A DNA stretch of 53,249 nucleotides from Verrucomicrobiota bacterium. GTDB lineage: Bacteria > Verrucomicrobiota > Verrucomicrobiia > Limisphaerales > J093. Shown here one piece after another: positions 25,555 through 34,575 of this stretch. Within the stretch, counting starts at the first letter, position 1. Each line of letters starts with the position of its first letter. Position numbers and translations under genes: made by a program. The notes below the pieces were generated by a model. It worked only from the letters and a program-made list of their open reading frames with translations. It searched no databases and was not told the origin of the DNA. The stretch is from positions 1 to 53,249 of the forward strand of contig VHCO01000023.1 of assembly GCA_016871715.1 (NCBI GenBank), in the 5' to 3' direction.

Positions 25555-27056
25555 ACCCGATGAACCGCGCCGACTCCGCCCCCGAGAGCTACTCGCCCGC
25601 CCACCGGCGGCGGATCGGGCTCCATGTGGGATTGTCGGTCGCCGCCCTGTTGGCCATCGTGCTCATGGGCAATTACTTGGCCGCACGGCATTTCCGCCGG
25701 TTCGAGTGGGCGCACGACGCCCGGTTCCAGCTTTCGCCGCAGACCCAGCGGGTGCTCGCCTCGGTCACCAACGACGTGCGCGTCACCCTGCTCTACGAGC
25801 GCAGCGACGCCCTCTTCAGCGCCGTGTCGGGCTTGCTCAGAGAATACGCCTATGCCTGCACGCGCATCGTCCTCGAGCATGTCGATTACACCCGCGACCT
25901 CGGCCGAGCCCAGCTCATTATCGCCAAACACCAACTGCCCGCGGCCGCCAGCGATCAGGTCATCTTCGAGGCCAACGGACGCGCGCGGGTCATCGGGTCG
26001 GCGGAGCTCTCCGAATACAACATCGCCGGCCTGTTGGCGGGCGAGCGCGAGGTGCGCCGGGTGGCGTTCCGCGGCGAATCGCTGTTTACGGCCGCGATCG
26101 CGAGTTTGCTCGAGGCCAGCCCGCTCAAGGCCTATTGGCTGCAAGGCCACGGCGAGCATGATCTCACCAGCGACGAATCGCTCATGGGCTACGCCAAATT
26201 CGCCCGGTTGCTGCAACAAAAGAACATCCACCTGGCGCCGCTGACCTTGCTTGGCGGCGGGGGGATTCCCGAGGATTGCCAACTCCTGATCGTGGCTGGC
26301 CCGCAAGGGCGCCTCGAAGCGGCCGAACTCGAGCGGATCCAGCGGTTCCTGGCGCAGGGCGGTCGCTTGCTCGCTTTGTTGAGTTACTATCGTTCGCGCA
26401 ACACCCCGATCGGGCTCGAACGGTTCCTGGCCGACTGGGGGGTGGCCGTCGGCGCCAACTTCGCCTACGACCCGGCCCATACGCTCACGGGCAACGACCT
26501 GGTGAGCACCAACTTCACTGGGCACGCCGTCCTCAAACCGCTGCTCGGCCAATCGCTCTACCTGGTGCTGCCTCGCTCGGTCGAACCCCTTAGTGGCGCC
26601 GCCCCAAGCCCCGATGCGCCTCAGGCCCAGGTCTTGTTCGCCACCAGCGACAGCGGCTACACCGCCAGCGAACTCACCCCCGCCGGCGTCCCCAAGCCCA
26701 ACCCGCTCTGGGATCGGCGTGGCGCCATCCCCCTGGCGGTCGCGGTCGAAAAAGGCAGCATCCAGGGCGTCCGCGCCGACCGCGGTTCGAGCCGGTTGGT
26801 GGTGGTGGGCGAGTCGGTGTTCCTCGCCAATCAGACCATCGAGAAGTTGTCCAACTTCCAGTTTGCGAGCTTGGCCGTCAGTTGGCTCTTGGACCAGCCG
26901 GGAGCGGTGGCGGGGATCGCGCCTCGGCCGGTTCGCGAGTATCGGCTCACGCTCACGCGGCGCGAGCTCTTCCACGTGCAGTTGATTCTCTTGGTCGCAC
27001 TCCCGGGAGCGGTGGTCTTGCTCGGCACACTGGTCTGGATGCGCCGCCGAAGCTGA
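25551..27056 (+). CDS. GldG-like ABC transporter auxiliary protein
   Basis: A 501-residue membrane-anchored protein. The start is ATG 25551, overlapping the permease stop by four bases. One membrane helix is near the N-terminus (GLHVGLSVAALLAIVLMGNY) and one near the C-terminus (LILLVALPGAVVLLGTLVW); the large middle part is periplasmic. Features of the ABC_transp_aux family include RFQLSPQTQRVLASVTNDVR, KAYWLQGHGEHDLTSDES, LLIVAGPQGRLEAAELERIQ, FLAQGGRLLALLS and RLVVVGESVFLANQ. Related proteins sit with ABC-2 exporters in gliding-motility operons and in many non-gliding bacteria. It probably binds or gates the substrate of the transporter; the exact role is unknown. Confidence 0.8.
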   Translation: MNPMNRADSAPESYSPAHRRRIGLHVGLSVAALLAIVLMGNYLAARHFRRFEWAHDARFQLSPQTQRVLASVTNDVRVTLLYERSDALFSAVSGLLREYAYACTRIVLEHVDYTRDLGRAQLIIAKHQLPAAASDQVIFEANGRARVIGSAELSEYNIAGLLAGEREVRRVAFRGESLFTAAIASLLEASPLKAYWLQGHGEHDLTSDESLMGYAKFARLLQQKNIHLAPLTLLGGGGIPEDCQLLIVAGPQGRLEAAELERIQRFLAQGGRLLALLSYYRSRNTPIGLERFLADWGVAVGANFAYDPAHTLTGNDLVSTNFTGHAVLKPLLGQSLYLVLPRSVEPLSGAAPSPDAPQAQVLFATSDSGYTASELTPAGVPKPNPLWDRRGAIPLAVAVEKGSIQGVRADRGSSRLVVVGESVFLANQTIEKLSNFQFASLAVSWLLDQPGAVAGIAPRPVREYRLTLTRRELFHVQLILLVALPGAVVLLGTLVWMRRRS

Positions 27057-27069
27057 GCGTCTTAGCCCC

Positions 27070-28896
27070 ATGAACCGCACCACCACACACTTGCTGCTCA
27101 TCGTGGCCGTGGGGCTGTTCGCTTACATCGTCTTCTTCGAGCGCCACACGCCCAGCACCACCCAGCTCGCCGAGCGAACCGCGCGGTTCCTGCCCGGGCT
27201 GGACCCGGCCAAGGTCCACACAATCGAGTGGCAGCGCGGCACCAACCCGGTCGTGCGCCTCGAGCGCACCCCTGGCGCGTGGCAATTTCGGCGGCCCTTC
27301 CTTTACCCGGCCCAGAGCGGCGCGGTGGATCGCTTTCTCGAACGCCTGGCCGACCTGCGCCAGCGCGGCCGCCTGTCGGCCAACGAGGTTCTGGCCCAGA
27401 CCAACGGCCTCGCCGCCTTCGGCCTGCAGCCGCCCGCCGCCACTCTCGCCCTGCACCGCGACGCCCAGCGCCTCGAGTGGCGCGTGGGCGCGCGGACGCT
27501 GCTCGGCAACCAGGTCTACCTCGAGTGCGTCGGCCACGACGGCCTGTACATCGTCGATGGCGAGTGGCTATCGAGTCTGCCGGATTCACCCAACGCCTGG
27601 CGCGACCCGGCGTTGGCGCCCTTGGGCGGGCTGACTTTCAACCGCCTCGAGCTGCGGCCGTTGACCAACGGATTCGAGGTGGTTCGCAACGCCGGCAACC
27701 GCTCGTGGCTCATGACCAAACCGATCTTGACCCGGGCGAACAGCGCCAAGATCGAGTTCCTCCTCCAGCAACTGAGCTTGGCCCAAGTCACCCGGTTCGT
27801 CGCGGATGGTCCCCAGGCCGTCCTCGAACTCTACGGCCTGCAGCCCCCAGCCCATGAGCTCGCCGTTGGCCAGGGCACCAACGACCTGCTCGTCCTCCAA
27901 ATCGGACGTAGTCCCACCAACGCGCCCGACCAAGTCTACATCCGCCGCCTCAGCCACTCGAATGTTGTCCTCGCTCCCCGCGCCACGCTCGAACCGTGGC
28001 TGGACCGCTTCGGCTTCTTCGACCGCCGCATGCTGGTCTTCGATCCCGACCAAGTCGGGCGCATCGAGGTGCGGGCGGACGAAGCCTTCGCCCTCGAACG
28101 CCGCGGGTCCAACCAATGGCAACTGGTCGAACCGGTCAACGCCGCCGCCGATGCCTTGCTCGTGCTCGAGCTGTTCGCCCACCTCACCGAGCTCGAGTTC
28201 AGCGAATTCGAACGCGACGTTACGACCGAGTTTGCCCCCTACGGCCTCGACCCACCCCGCCGCCAGTTCGTGCTCCGCTCGGCCCTCACCAACTCGCCCG
28301 CCGGCCCCACCAACCTCCTCCTCGCACAACTCGACCTCGGCAACGTCGTCAACCTCGAGTTCTTCGCCCGGCGCACGCCTGAAAACGCGGTCATGCGCTT
28401 GCTCGACCCGGGCCGATTGCCGCGCGCTGCCTTCGAGCTGCGCGACCGCCGCCTCTGGGATTTCACCACGAACCAAATCGCTAGCGTCACCGTCGAACAG
28501 CTCGGCGCCACACGTCAACTCCTCCGCACCGGCCCACTCCAATGGACCCACGCCCCAGGTTCTCAGGGCGTCCTTACCCCCTTCACCGTCGAAGAAGCCG
28601 CCTACCGCCTCGGCCGCCTTCGCGCCGAGCGCTGGGTCGCTCGCGGTCAAGAGCAGCTTGCCAGCTTCGGCTTCGCCACGATCGACCATCGCGTCACCGT
28701 GGCGTTGAACCGACCCGAATCGCCCCACACCCTCACGGTGCGTTTCGGCCGCCGATCCCCCGCCGGGGGCGTCTACGCCACCGTCTCGATCGAGGGCGAG
28801 CCTGGCCCCGTCATCTTCGAGTGCCCACCCTTCATCGCCGATCTCGTGTTGCGTGAATTCACCGCCTTCCCACCACCGCGCGGAGGCGCCCCGTGA
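27070..28896 (+). CDS. DUF4340 membrane-anchored protein of the Gld-type operon
   Basis: A 608-residue protein. A single N-terminal helix (THLLLIVAVGLFAYIVFF) anchors it, leaving a long periplasmic part. The repeated pattern of short lobes, for example VHTIEWQRGTNPVVRLERTP, AFGLQPPAATLALH and LYGLQPPAHELAVGQG, then YIRRLSHSNVVLAP and VTVEQLGATRQLLRTGP, is typical of DUF4340, with probably three related lobes. This family nearly always follows the GldG-like gene in Verrucomicrobiota and relatives. It begins 13 bases after the upstream stop and its end overlaps the AsmA-like start in GTGA. The molecular function is unknown. Confidence 0.8.
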   Translation: MNRTTTHLLLIVAVGLFAYIVFFERHTPSTTQLAERTARFLPGLDPAKVHTIEWQRGTNPVVRLERTPGAWQFRRPFLYPAQSGAVDRFLERLADLRQRGRLSANEVLAQTNGLAAFGLQPPAATLALHRDAQRLEWRVGARTLLGNQVYLECVGHDGLYIVDGEWLSSLPDSPNAWRDPALAPLGGLTFNRLELRPLTNGFEVVRNAGNRSWLMTKPILTRANSAKIEFLLQQLSLAQVTRFVADGPQAVLELYGLQPPAHELAVGQGTNDLLVLQIGRSPTNAPDQVYIRRLSHSNVVLAPRATLEPWLDRFGFFDRRMLVFDPDQVGRIEVRADEAFALERRGSNQWQLVEPVNAAADALLVLELFAHLTELEFSEFERDVTTEFAPYGLDPPRRQFVLRSALTNSPAGPTNLLLAQLDLGNVVNLEFFARRTPENAVMRLLDPGRLPRAAFELRDRRLWDFTTNQIASVTVEQLGATRQLLRTGPLQWTHAPGSQGVLTPFTVEEAAYRLGRLRAERWVARGQEQLASFGFATIDHRVTVALNRPESPHTLTVRFGRRSPAGGVYATVSIEGEPGPVIFECPPFIADLVLREFTAFPPPRGGAP

Positions 28897-31800
28897 CGCG
28901 CCCGGCCTTACCCCGCCAACGCTGGGCCCGCCGGTGCCGAATCGGTCTCGGCTTGGGCATCCTGATCGTTCTGTTGGCGTACCTGTATCTGAGCCGAGTC
29001 GGTGTCCCCACTTCCCTGAAGACCCGGCTCCAGGCTGCGCTGCGCGCGCAAGGCCTAGACCTGAACTTCGACCGCTTGCGCCTCCGTGGTCTGCGTACCC
29101 TGCAAGCTGAAGGCGTCAATCTAGAGCGGGCCGGACCCGACACCGGACCGGAGTTCTACCTGGGGGAGGTGGCGCTGCAACTTGACCTGCGCGCCCTAGG
29201 GCAACAACGACTCGCCTTCAACGCCCTCGACCTTCAGTACGGCCGATTCCATTGGACCCTCCCGAGCAACTCCAACGACCCACTCGCCCACCTTGAGCTC
29301 GAGGACATCTGCGCCCGGCTCCGCTTTCACCCGGAGGGACTGTGGGAGCTGGACGATTTCACGGCGCGTTGCTCCGGAACCACCGTCCGGCTCAGCGGCA
29401 GCGTCAGCAACGCTCCCGCCCTGCGCACCTGGGGTGTTAGACCCACGGCCACCAACCGCCTGCGCACTGCTCAGCTCTGGGAAACCCAACTCCGCCGCGC
29501 CCTCGAGGTCCTCGACCGACTCGAATTCGACGCCCCGCCGCAGTTCCAGGGCCAGTTCCATGGAGACGCCCGCTACCCCAGTCGTATCACGGCGCAGTTG
29601 CGCGGCCTGGCTCGCAACACCCGTAGCCCTTGGGGCGACCTCAGCGGCCTGGAAGCCGTCACCTCGCTCAACCGCCAATCCCCAGGCCACGGCGAGTTCC
29701 ACTCGACCCTTGACTTGACGGTCGACCGCGCACGCACCCGCTGGGCCGACCTCGGTCCCACCCGCCTGCATCTGGCGGCCGTTGCGCCTGCCACCAACCC
29801 CGTCCCCACACGCATTGTTCTCGAGGTCTCGGCTGCCACCGTGCACACGCCCTGGGGACAACTCGACCACGCCAAGGCCTCGGCATCGAGCGCGCCGGCC
29901 CCGACCAACGCCGCCACCTGGCTCACGGATCTGATCGTGGTCGCCGACCACCTTCGGACCACTGCGGTCACGGCCCACAGCAACCGGGTCAACGCCCAGT
30001 TGGTTCACTCGCCTACAAACTGGGTCCCACGCCGCGCCAGCGGTCGTCTCGAGTCGAGCGCTCTCAAAGCCCGCTCGATCGAAGTCGCACACCTCGATCT
30101 CGGCGTGCGCGCTCGACCCAACGCGCCACTGCCCGACCCTCACGACCCCGCCTTGGGCGTGTGGAATCGCCTCGCACCCTGGCAACTGGAAGTCGAAACC
30201 GACGCTCAAACCGTCCGGGCCCGCGACCTCGACCTGGACCGACTCCGCGGCGCCGCACAGTGGAGCCTGCCGGTTTTGGACCTGACCAACTGGGTGGCGG
30301 AACTTGGGGACGGCCGCCTCGAACTGCCAGCGGCCTCGTTGGACGTCCGCACACGCCAGGCCGCCGCGTCAGTTCGGCTCGACCTCCACCCTCACCAACT
30401 CGGCGGCCTGCTCCCCACCCAGGCTCATCGCTGGCTCGACCGGTTCGCCTGGGTCGAACCCCCACAGGCCCGGGCCGATGTCCAGATCGTCGTGCCGGCG
30501 TGGACCAACGCGCCGCCGGATTGGCCCAGCCAATTGCTCGCTTCCCTCTCGCTCGCCGGCCAGGCCCAGTGCGGGGCGGGCTCCTACCACGGCGTCCAGT
30601 TCACCGCCGCACACACCTCGGTAACCCATACCAACGGGGTCTGGAAGTTCCCAGACCTCCAACTCGCCCGACCCGAGGGCGTAGTAACCGCCGCCTACAC
30701 CGTGAACTCGCGCACGCGGGACTACCATTGGCAGTTACGGGCTGGCATTGATCCACGAGCCCTGCGTCCGCTGCTGGACCCGCCCGCGCAGCGTGCCCTC
30801 GACCAGTTTACCTTCACCGACCCACCCAGCGTCGAGGGCCAGGTGCGGGGGCGCTGGCTCGCACCCGAGTTCACCGGCGTGCATGCCGAAGTCCGCGCCA
30901 CCAACTTCGTCTTTCGCGGCGAGCGCGCGGACACCTTCGCCGCCTCGGTCCAGTTTACGAATGCGCTCCTGGTCGCCACCCAGGTGCGGGTCGCGCACGG
31001 CGACGAATGGGCGCAAGCCGACGCCGTGGGATACGACGTCGCGCGCCCGTGGGTCTACCTCACCAACGCCCAAAGCCGCATGGACCCCCTCCGGGTCGCT
31101 CGCGTCATTGGGCCGAAGGTCCTCAAAGCCATCGCCCCCTACCGGTTCTCGGACCCGCCTCTCGCCCACGTCAACGGCCATGTCCCCGCCCGTGGCAGCA
31201 CTGATGCCGCCGACATGACCTTCGTCCTCGCTGGCGGCCCATTTCAGTACTGGCGATTCCGCACGCCGCAACTCGCCAGCACCGTGCATTGGCAGGGCGA
31301 TCACGTGACCATCACCAACCTCGAGGCGGCCTTCTACGAAGGGAAACTGGCCGGCCACATGAGCCTCGATTTTCTCCACACCGGCTCAGCCGACTTCCGC
31401 TTCCAAGCTGCGGTTGACAGCGCGAATTTTCATACCTTGGTGGCTGACACGGCTATGCCCACCAACCGTCTCGAAGGCCGGATCACCGGCCTCCTCAACG
31501 TCACGCGCGCGAACACCGACGACTGGCAAAGCTGGCAAGGCTTCGGCCAGGTCCAAATGCGAAACGGCTTCCTTTGGGATTTCCCTTTCTTCCTCGGCAT
31601 CTCCCAGGTGCTCAACACTCTCTCCCCCGGCTTGGGCAACAGCCGCGCCACTGCCGCCCGCGCCTCCTACACCCTCACTGACAGCGTCTTCCATACCGAC
31701 CGCCTCGAAATCAATGCCGTCCCCGTCCGGCTCCAGTTCAATGGCACCGTCGACTTCCAGGGTCGCGTGCACGCCCGTGTCGTGGGCGAGGTCTTGCGCG

Positions 31801-32069
31801 GTACGCCCATTCTCGGCCCCCTGATCAGCCTAGCGTTCTTCCCCCTCACCAAAGTCCTCGAATACGAGGTCACCGGCACCCTCAGCCAGCCTGAGACCGA
31901 GCCGGTCTATATCTCGAAAGTCCTCGACTCCATCCTCCAGCCTTTCCGCCGGCTCAAGAACTCCCCGGCGCCGTTACCCACCCGCCCGCCCCCGCCTTCC
32001 CCCTCCCCAGAGCCCAGCTCTGCCACGCCACCCGGCCCGAAGTCGCAACCCCGCGCTCGGCATCCCTGA
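28893..32069 (+). CDS. AsmA/TamB-like membrane-anchored protein
   Basis: A 1,058-residue protein starting at a GTG that overlaps the DUF4340 stop by four bases. One N-terminal helix (IGLGLGILIVLLAYLYLS) is followed by the classic AsmA start (SLKTRLQAALRAQGLDLNFD, LRGLRTLQAEGVNLE). The long middle consists of repeated amphipathic beta strands. The C-terminal region (FLWDFPFFLGISQVLNTLSP, LEINAVPVRLQFNGTVDFQG, TPILGPLISLAFFPLTKVLE, YEVTGTLSQPETEPVY) matches the AsmA C-terminal domain, and is followed by a Pro/Ser-rich tail. AsmA-like proteins form long hydrophobic grooves that move phospholipids to the outer membrane. It is the last gene of the operon, which suggests that the Gld-type exporter acts in envelope biogenesis. 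Confidence 0.8.
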   Translation: MTRPALPRQRWARRCRIGLGLGILIVLLAYLYLSRVGVPTSLKTRLQAALRAQGLDLNFDRLRLRGLRTLQAEGVNLERAGPDTGPEFYLGEVALQLDLRALGQQRLAFNALDLQYGRFHWTLPSNSNDPLAHLELEDICARLRFHPEGLWELDDFTARCSGTTVRLSGSVSNAPALRTWGVRPTATNRLRTAQLWETQLRRALEVLDRLEFDAPPQFQGQFHGDARYPSRITAQLRGLARNTRSPWGDLSGLEAVTSLNRQSPGHGEFHSTLDLTVDRARTRWADLGPTRLHLAAVAPATNPVPTRIVLEVSAATVHTPWGQLDHAKASASSAPAPTNAATWLTDLIVVADHLRTTAVTAHSNRVNAQLVHSPTNWVPRRASGRLESSALKARSIEVAHLDLGVRARPNAPLPDPHDPALGVWNRLAPWQLEVETDAQTVRARDLDLDRLRGAAQWSLPVLDLTNWVAELGDGRLELPAASLDVRTRQAAASVRLDLHPHQLGGLLPTQAHRWLDRFAWVEPPQARADVQIVVPAWTNAPPDWPSQLLASLSLAGQAQCGAGSYHGVQFTAAHTSVTHTNGVWKFPDLQLARPEGVVTAAYTVNSRTRDYHWQLRAGIDPRALRPLLDPPAQRALDQFTFTDPPSVEGQVRGRWLAPEFTGVHAEVRATNFVFRGERADTFAASVQFTNALLVATQVRVAHGDEWAQADAVGYDVARPWVYLTNAQSRMDPLRVARVIGPKVLKAIAPYRFSDPPLAHVNGHVPARGSTDAADMTFVLAGGPFQYWRFRTPQLASTVHWQGDHVTITNLEAAFYEGKLAGHMSLDFLHTGSADFRFQAAVDSANFHTLVADTAMPTNRLEGRITGLLNVTRANTDDWQSWQGFGQVQMRNGFLWDFPFFLGISQVLNTLSPGLGNSRATAARASYTLTDSVFHTDRLEINAVPVRLQFNGTVDFQGRVHARVVGEVLRGTPILGPLISLAFFPLTKVLEYEVTGTLSQPETEPVYISKVLDSILQPFRRLKNSPAPLPTRPPPPSPSPEPSSATPPGPKSQPRARHP

Positions 32070-32491
32070 GCCTAGACTTGTCCCTTGGACTGGCGATCGT
32101 GTCTGCCTTGATTGCGGGTTTACCCATTGGCATTGCCTCGCCCCTCGCCCCCACGGCGCGCCACGCCAAGTCCTTCCAGTTCAATGAGACAGATATAAAG
32201 TCGTTGACACGGACTCGTCCGTTGCACTGGGCATCGCGCTTGCCATGACTACGACTGCGGGTTGGCCCACCGATCGCTTCAGCCAGCGCCCCCCACGGCG
32301 CGCCACGCCATGTCCTTCCAGTTCAATGAGACAGATATAAAGTCGTTGACACGGTGTCCGACTTGCGAGGCCGACGAGGTTACAGCTATCTGACCGGGCC
32401 AAGGAGGAGCGGAAGGTGACAAAACGCAATGCCGCCGGAACGAGAACGCCCGGTGGACTCGGTTCCGCCGCGGCTTGGGCTGGTCTCGCCC
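32070..32491. other. 422-bp gene-free spacer between convergent genes
   Basis: It lies between the 3' ends of the AsmA-like gene and lolD. It is dominated by the tandem ~140-bp repeat described separately (32075-32354). The remaining 137 bases (32355-32491) hold no recognised gene, hairpin with a T run, or RNA gene. Since both flanking genes end here, the motifs inside cannot be promoters for either of them. Confidence 0.6.
32075..32354 (+). repeat. Tandem duplication of a ~140-bp unit ending in TATAAAGTCGTTGACACGG
   Basis: Copy 1 spans 32075-32210 and copy 2 spans 32211-32354. The last 65 bases of each (32147-32211 and 32290-32354) differ at one position (A/T at 32168 and 32311). The first ~70 bases are diverged but alignable, with about seven extra bases in copy 2. 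Each copy ends in TATAAAGTCGTTGACA (32193-32208 and 32336-32351), the same motif as in the array near 2.7 kb. Copy 2 opens with a small palindrome, CGGACTCGTCCG, at the junction. Confidence 0.75.
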
Positions 32492-33232
32492 CTACCCCAC
32501 CGCGCCCTGCGGCGCCGAGGGTTGCGCACGGTGGTTCGTCGCGATCGCGCCGTCCACCAAGTCCAGGATGCGGGGGGCGCGGGTAGCGACGCGGGAATCG
32601 TGGGTGGCGATGATCAGGGTCGCCTGCCGTTCCGCTTGGAGACCGCACAAAAGATCAATGATGCCTTCGCCGGTGTGGGAGTCGAGGTTGCCTGTGGGTT
32701 CGTCCGCCAGGATCACCTGGGGCGCATTGATGAGGGCGCGCGCAATGGCCACCCGCTGCTGTTCGCCGCCGCTCAGTTCGGCCGGACGATGTTCGAGGCG
32801 GCGCTCTAACCCCACCCGGACCAACAACTCCCGAGCGCGCACTGCAGCCGTCCCAGCCGGTACACGGGCCAGGCGGGCCGGCAGCGAGACGTTCTCGAGC
32901 GCGTCCAACTCGGGGAGCAAGTGGTATGCTTGGAAGACAAAACCGATCTGCCGGTTGCGGAACTGCGCCAAGGCGCGCGCCGAGAGCCCGCTCAGTTGCC
33001 GGTCGTCGAAGTAGACTTCACCGGCACTCGGCGCGTCGAGGCCGCCGAGCAGGTGCAACAGGGTGCTCTTGCCCGCTCCAGAGGCGCCGCGCAGGGCGAC
33101 GAACTCCCCGCGGCGGACGGCCAAGCTCACGCCTCGCAAGACCTCGATGGGCTGCTGGCCGAGGCGATAGGTCTTGTGGACGTCGCGCGCGGCGAGCAAC
33201 GAAGGGATCGAGGAAGGCAGCGGGTCATTCAT
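32492..33232 (-). CDS. lolD: Lipoprotein-releasing ABC transporter ATPase LolD
   Basis: A 246-residue ABC ATPase of the MacB/LolD type. The motifs are Walker A GASGAGKSTLLHLLGGLD (~residues 50-67), Q-loop IGFVFQAYHLLPELDALENV, signature ELSGGEQQRVAIARAL, Walker B VILADEPTGNLDSHTG, and switch THDSRVA. LolD drives release of outer-membrane lipoproteins from the inner membrane to LolA. The start overlaps the end of the permease gene by eight bases, so the two are translationally coupled. A C-terminal tail of ~20 residues lacks motifs. MacB-type export is an alternative, but the small separate ATPase plus a LolC/E-type permease favours Lol. Confidence 0.85.
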   Translation of the reverse strand: MNDPLPSSIPSLLAARDVHKTYRLGQQPIEVLRGVSLAVRRGEFVALRGASGAGKSTLLHLLGGLDAPSAGEVYFDDRQLSGLSARALAQFRNRQIGFVFQAYHLLPELDALENVSLPARLARVPAGTAAVRARELLVRVGLERRLEHRPAELSGGEQQRVAIARALINAPQVILADEPTGNLDSHTGEGIIDLLCGLQAERQATLIIATHDSRVATRAPRILDLVDGAIATNHRAQPSAPQGAVG

Positions 33233-34496
33233 GGCGCAGGGCTTCGACGGGTCGGAGGCGGCTGGCGCTCCAGGCGGGAATGAGCCCAGCCAACAGGCAG
33301 ATCAGCAGGGAGCCACCGCAGATGATGGCGATGTCACCAGGGACAATCAACGCGGGCAACTCGCTGAAGCTGTAGATCTGGGCGGGGAACAGCTCGAAGC
33401 CGGTCGCCCGCCGCATGAAGAAGAGGAAGTCGTTGCGATAATGCACCGCCAGCAAGCCCAGGCCGAACCCGGCCGCCACACCCAGGAGCCCCACGACGAG
33501 GCTTTGGCTCAGGAACAACCATAGGATTTGGGCGCTGGTGGCGCCGAGGGCTTTGAGGGCACCGATCTCGCGCGTCTTCTGGACGACGAAGGTGATGAGA
33601 GCGCTGCAGATGCCGAACGCAGCTACAATGGTGATGAAGAAGAGCAGGTAAAACATCATATTCTTCTCGACCACCAAGGCCTCGAGCATCACCGCGTTTT
33701 CCTCCATCCAGGTGGTCAACTCGTACTCGCCGCCCAGCGACGCCAGCAGCTCGCGCTTGACCCGCGCGGCTAGTTCTGGGTCGTGCAAGGCGACGATCAG
33801 GCCGTGGACTTCGTTCTCCAGCACGTACAGGTCCTGTGCGTTCGGCAAAGAACAGATCACGTATGAGTAATCAAAGTCGTGGACTCCCAGGCTGAAGATG
33901 CCCTGGACCACGTAATCGTCCGCGACGGGAGCCTCCTCGGTCCCGCCCTTGCGGCTGGCATCCCACTCCTCGAGTTGCCGCACGGAGTAGACGGCCAACG
34001 GATCGCCCAGGTGGATGTCCAGGGCGCGCGCCAACTGACTGCCCACTAACACGCTGTAGCCGCGCAGGTCGTTGGTCCCTTCGATCACACTCTGGCGCAG
34101 TACACTCACGCGGTCCTCGTATCGTGGGTCCACGCCGCGCACCAGGGGAACCACGAAGCGGGGGCTGCCCTCGGCGGGTTGGGTCTTGACGATGATCTGG
34201 CCGAGGATGAACGGCGCCACGCCTTTCACGGCAGGATGGCGCTCGATAACCTCCATCACCCGCTCGTAATCGGCGAGCGGTGCGCCGGCTCGCTCCAGCT
34301 TCACATGGGCGCTGAACCCGACCAGTTTATCGCGCAGTTGTCGGTCGAACCCGGTCATGACGGAGATGACGATGATCAGCACCGCCACGCCCAGCATGAC
34401 GCCCACAATCGAGATGAGCGTGATCACGGACACAAACGTGCGCTTGGGGCGCAGGTAACGCAGCGCCAGCATCAGCTCGAAGGGCAGTCGCGACAT
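33225..34496 (-). CDS. LolC/LolE-type lipoprotein-releasing permease
   Basis: A 423-residue permease from ATG 34496 (MSRLPFELMLALRYLRPKRT); the frame extends upstream to 34640 but that part is Arg-rich and unlike the family. One N-terminal helix (FVSVITLISIVGVMLGVAVL) precedes a periplasmic MacB-like domain (~50-280), and three helices form the FtsX domain at the end (MFYLLFFITIVAAFGICSAL, ILWLFLSQSLVVGLLGVAAG, IVPGDIAIICGGSLLICLLA). The coupling-helix motif TREIGALKALGATSAQILW is clear. A single permease with LolD suggests a homodimeric LolCE-like or LolF-like complex; no second permease gene is in the window. Confidence 0.85.
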   Translation of the reverse strand: MSRLPFELMLALRYLRPKRTFVSVITLISIVGVMLGVAVLIIVISVMTGFDRQLRDKLVGFSAHVKLERAGAPLADYERVMEVIERHPAVKGVAPFILGQIIVKTQPAEGSPRFVVPLVRGVDPRYEDRVSVLRQSVIEGTNDLRGYSVLVGSQLARALDIHLGDPLAVYSVRQLEEWDASRKGGTEEAPVADDYVVQGIFSLGVHDFDYSYVICSLPNAQDLYVLENEVHGLIVALHDPELAARVKRELLASLGGEYELTTWMEENAVMLEALVVEKNMMFYLLFFITIVAAFGICSALITFVVQKTREIGALKALGATSAQILWLFLSQSLVVGLLGVAAGFGLGLLAVHYRNDFLFFMRRATGFELFPAQIYSFSELPALIVPGDIAIICGGSLLICLLAGLIPAWSASRLRPVEALRHE

Positions 34497-34543
34497 CCGC
34501 CGCACGCTAGTGAGCTGTCGGCGGCGTGTCAACGCGCAGCCCC

Positions 34544-34560
34544 GCCGGCAAACCGCCGGC
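34544..34560 (-). terminator. Hairpin between the GH-A gene end and lolC/E start
   Basis: GCCGGC (34544-34549) and GCCGGC (34555-34560) form a 6-bp stem with a 5-base loop, 16 bases after the stop of the minus-strand gene ending at 34576. There is no T run, so termination is uncertain. Confidence 0.25.
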
Positions 34561-34575
34561 CATCCGGAGGTTCGG

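Noticed and set aside
25485-27101. Long minus-strand frame (538 codons) opposite the GldG-like gene
   Set aside because: The plus-strand gene has clear family motifs and operon overlaps; the opposite frame is Arg/Glu/Gln-rich and resembles no protein family.
28859-29143. Minus-strand frame at the DUF4340/AsmA junction
   Set aside because: Arg-rich shadow of two coupled genes; no start signal or domain.
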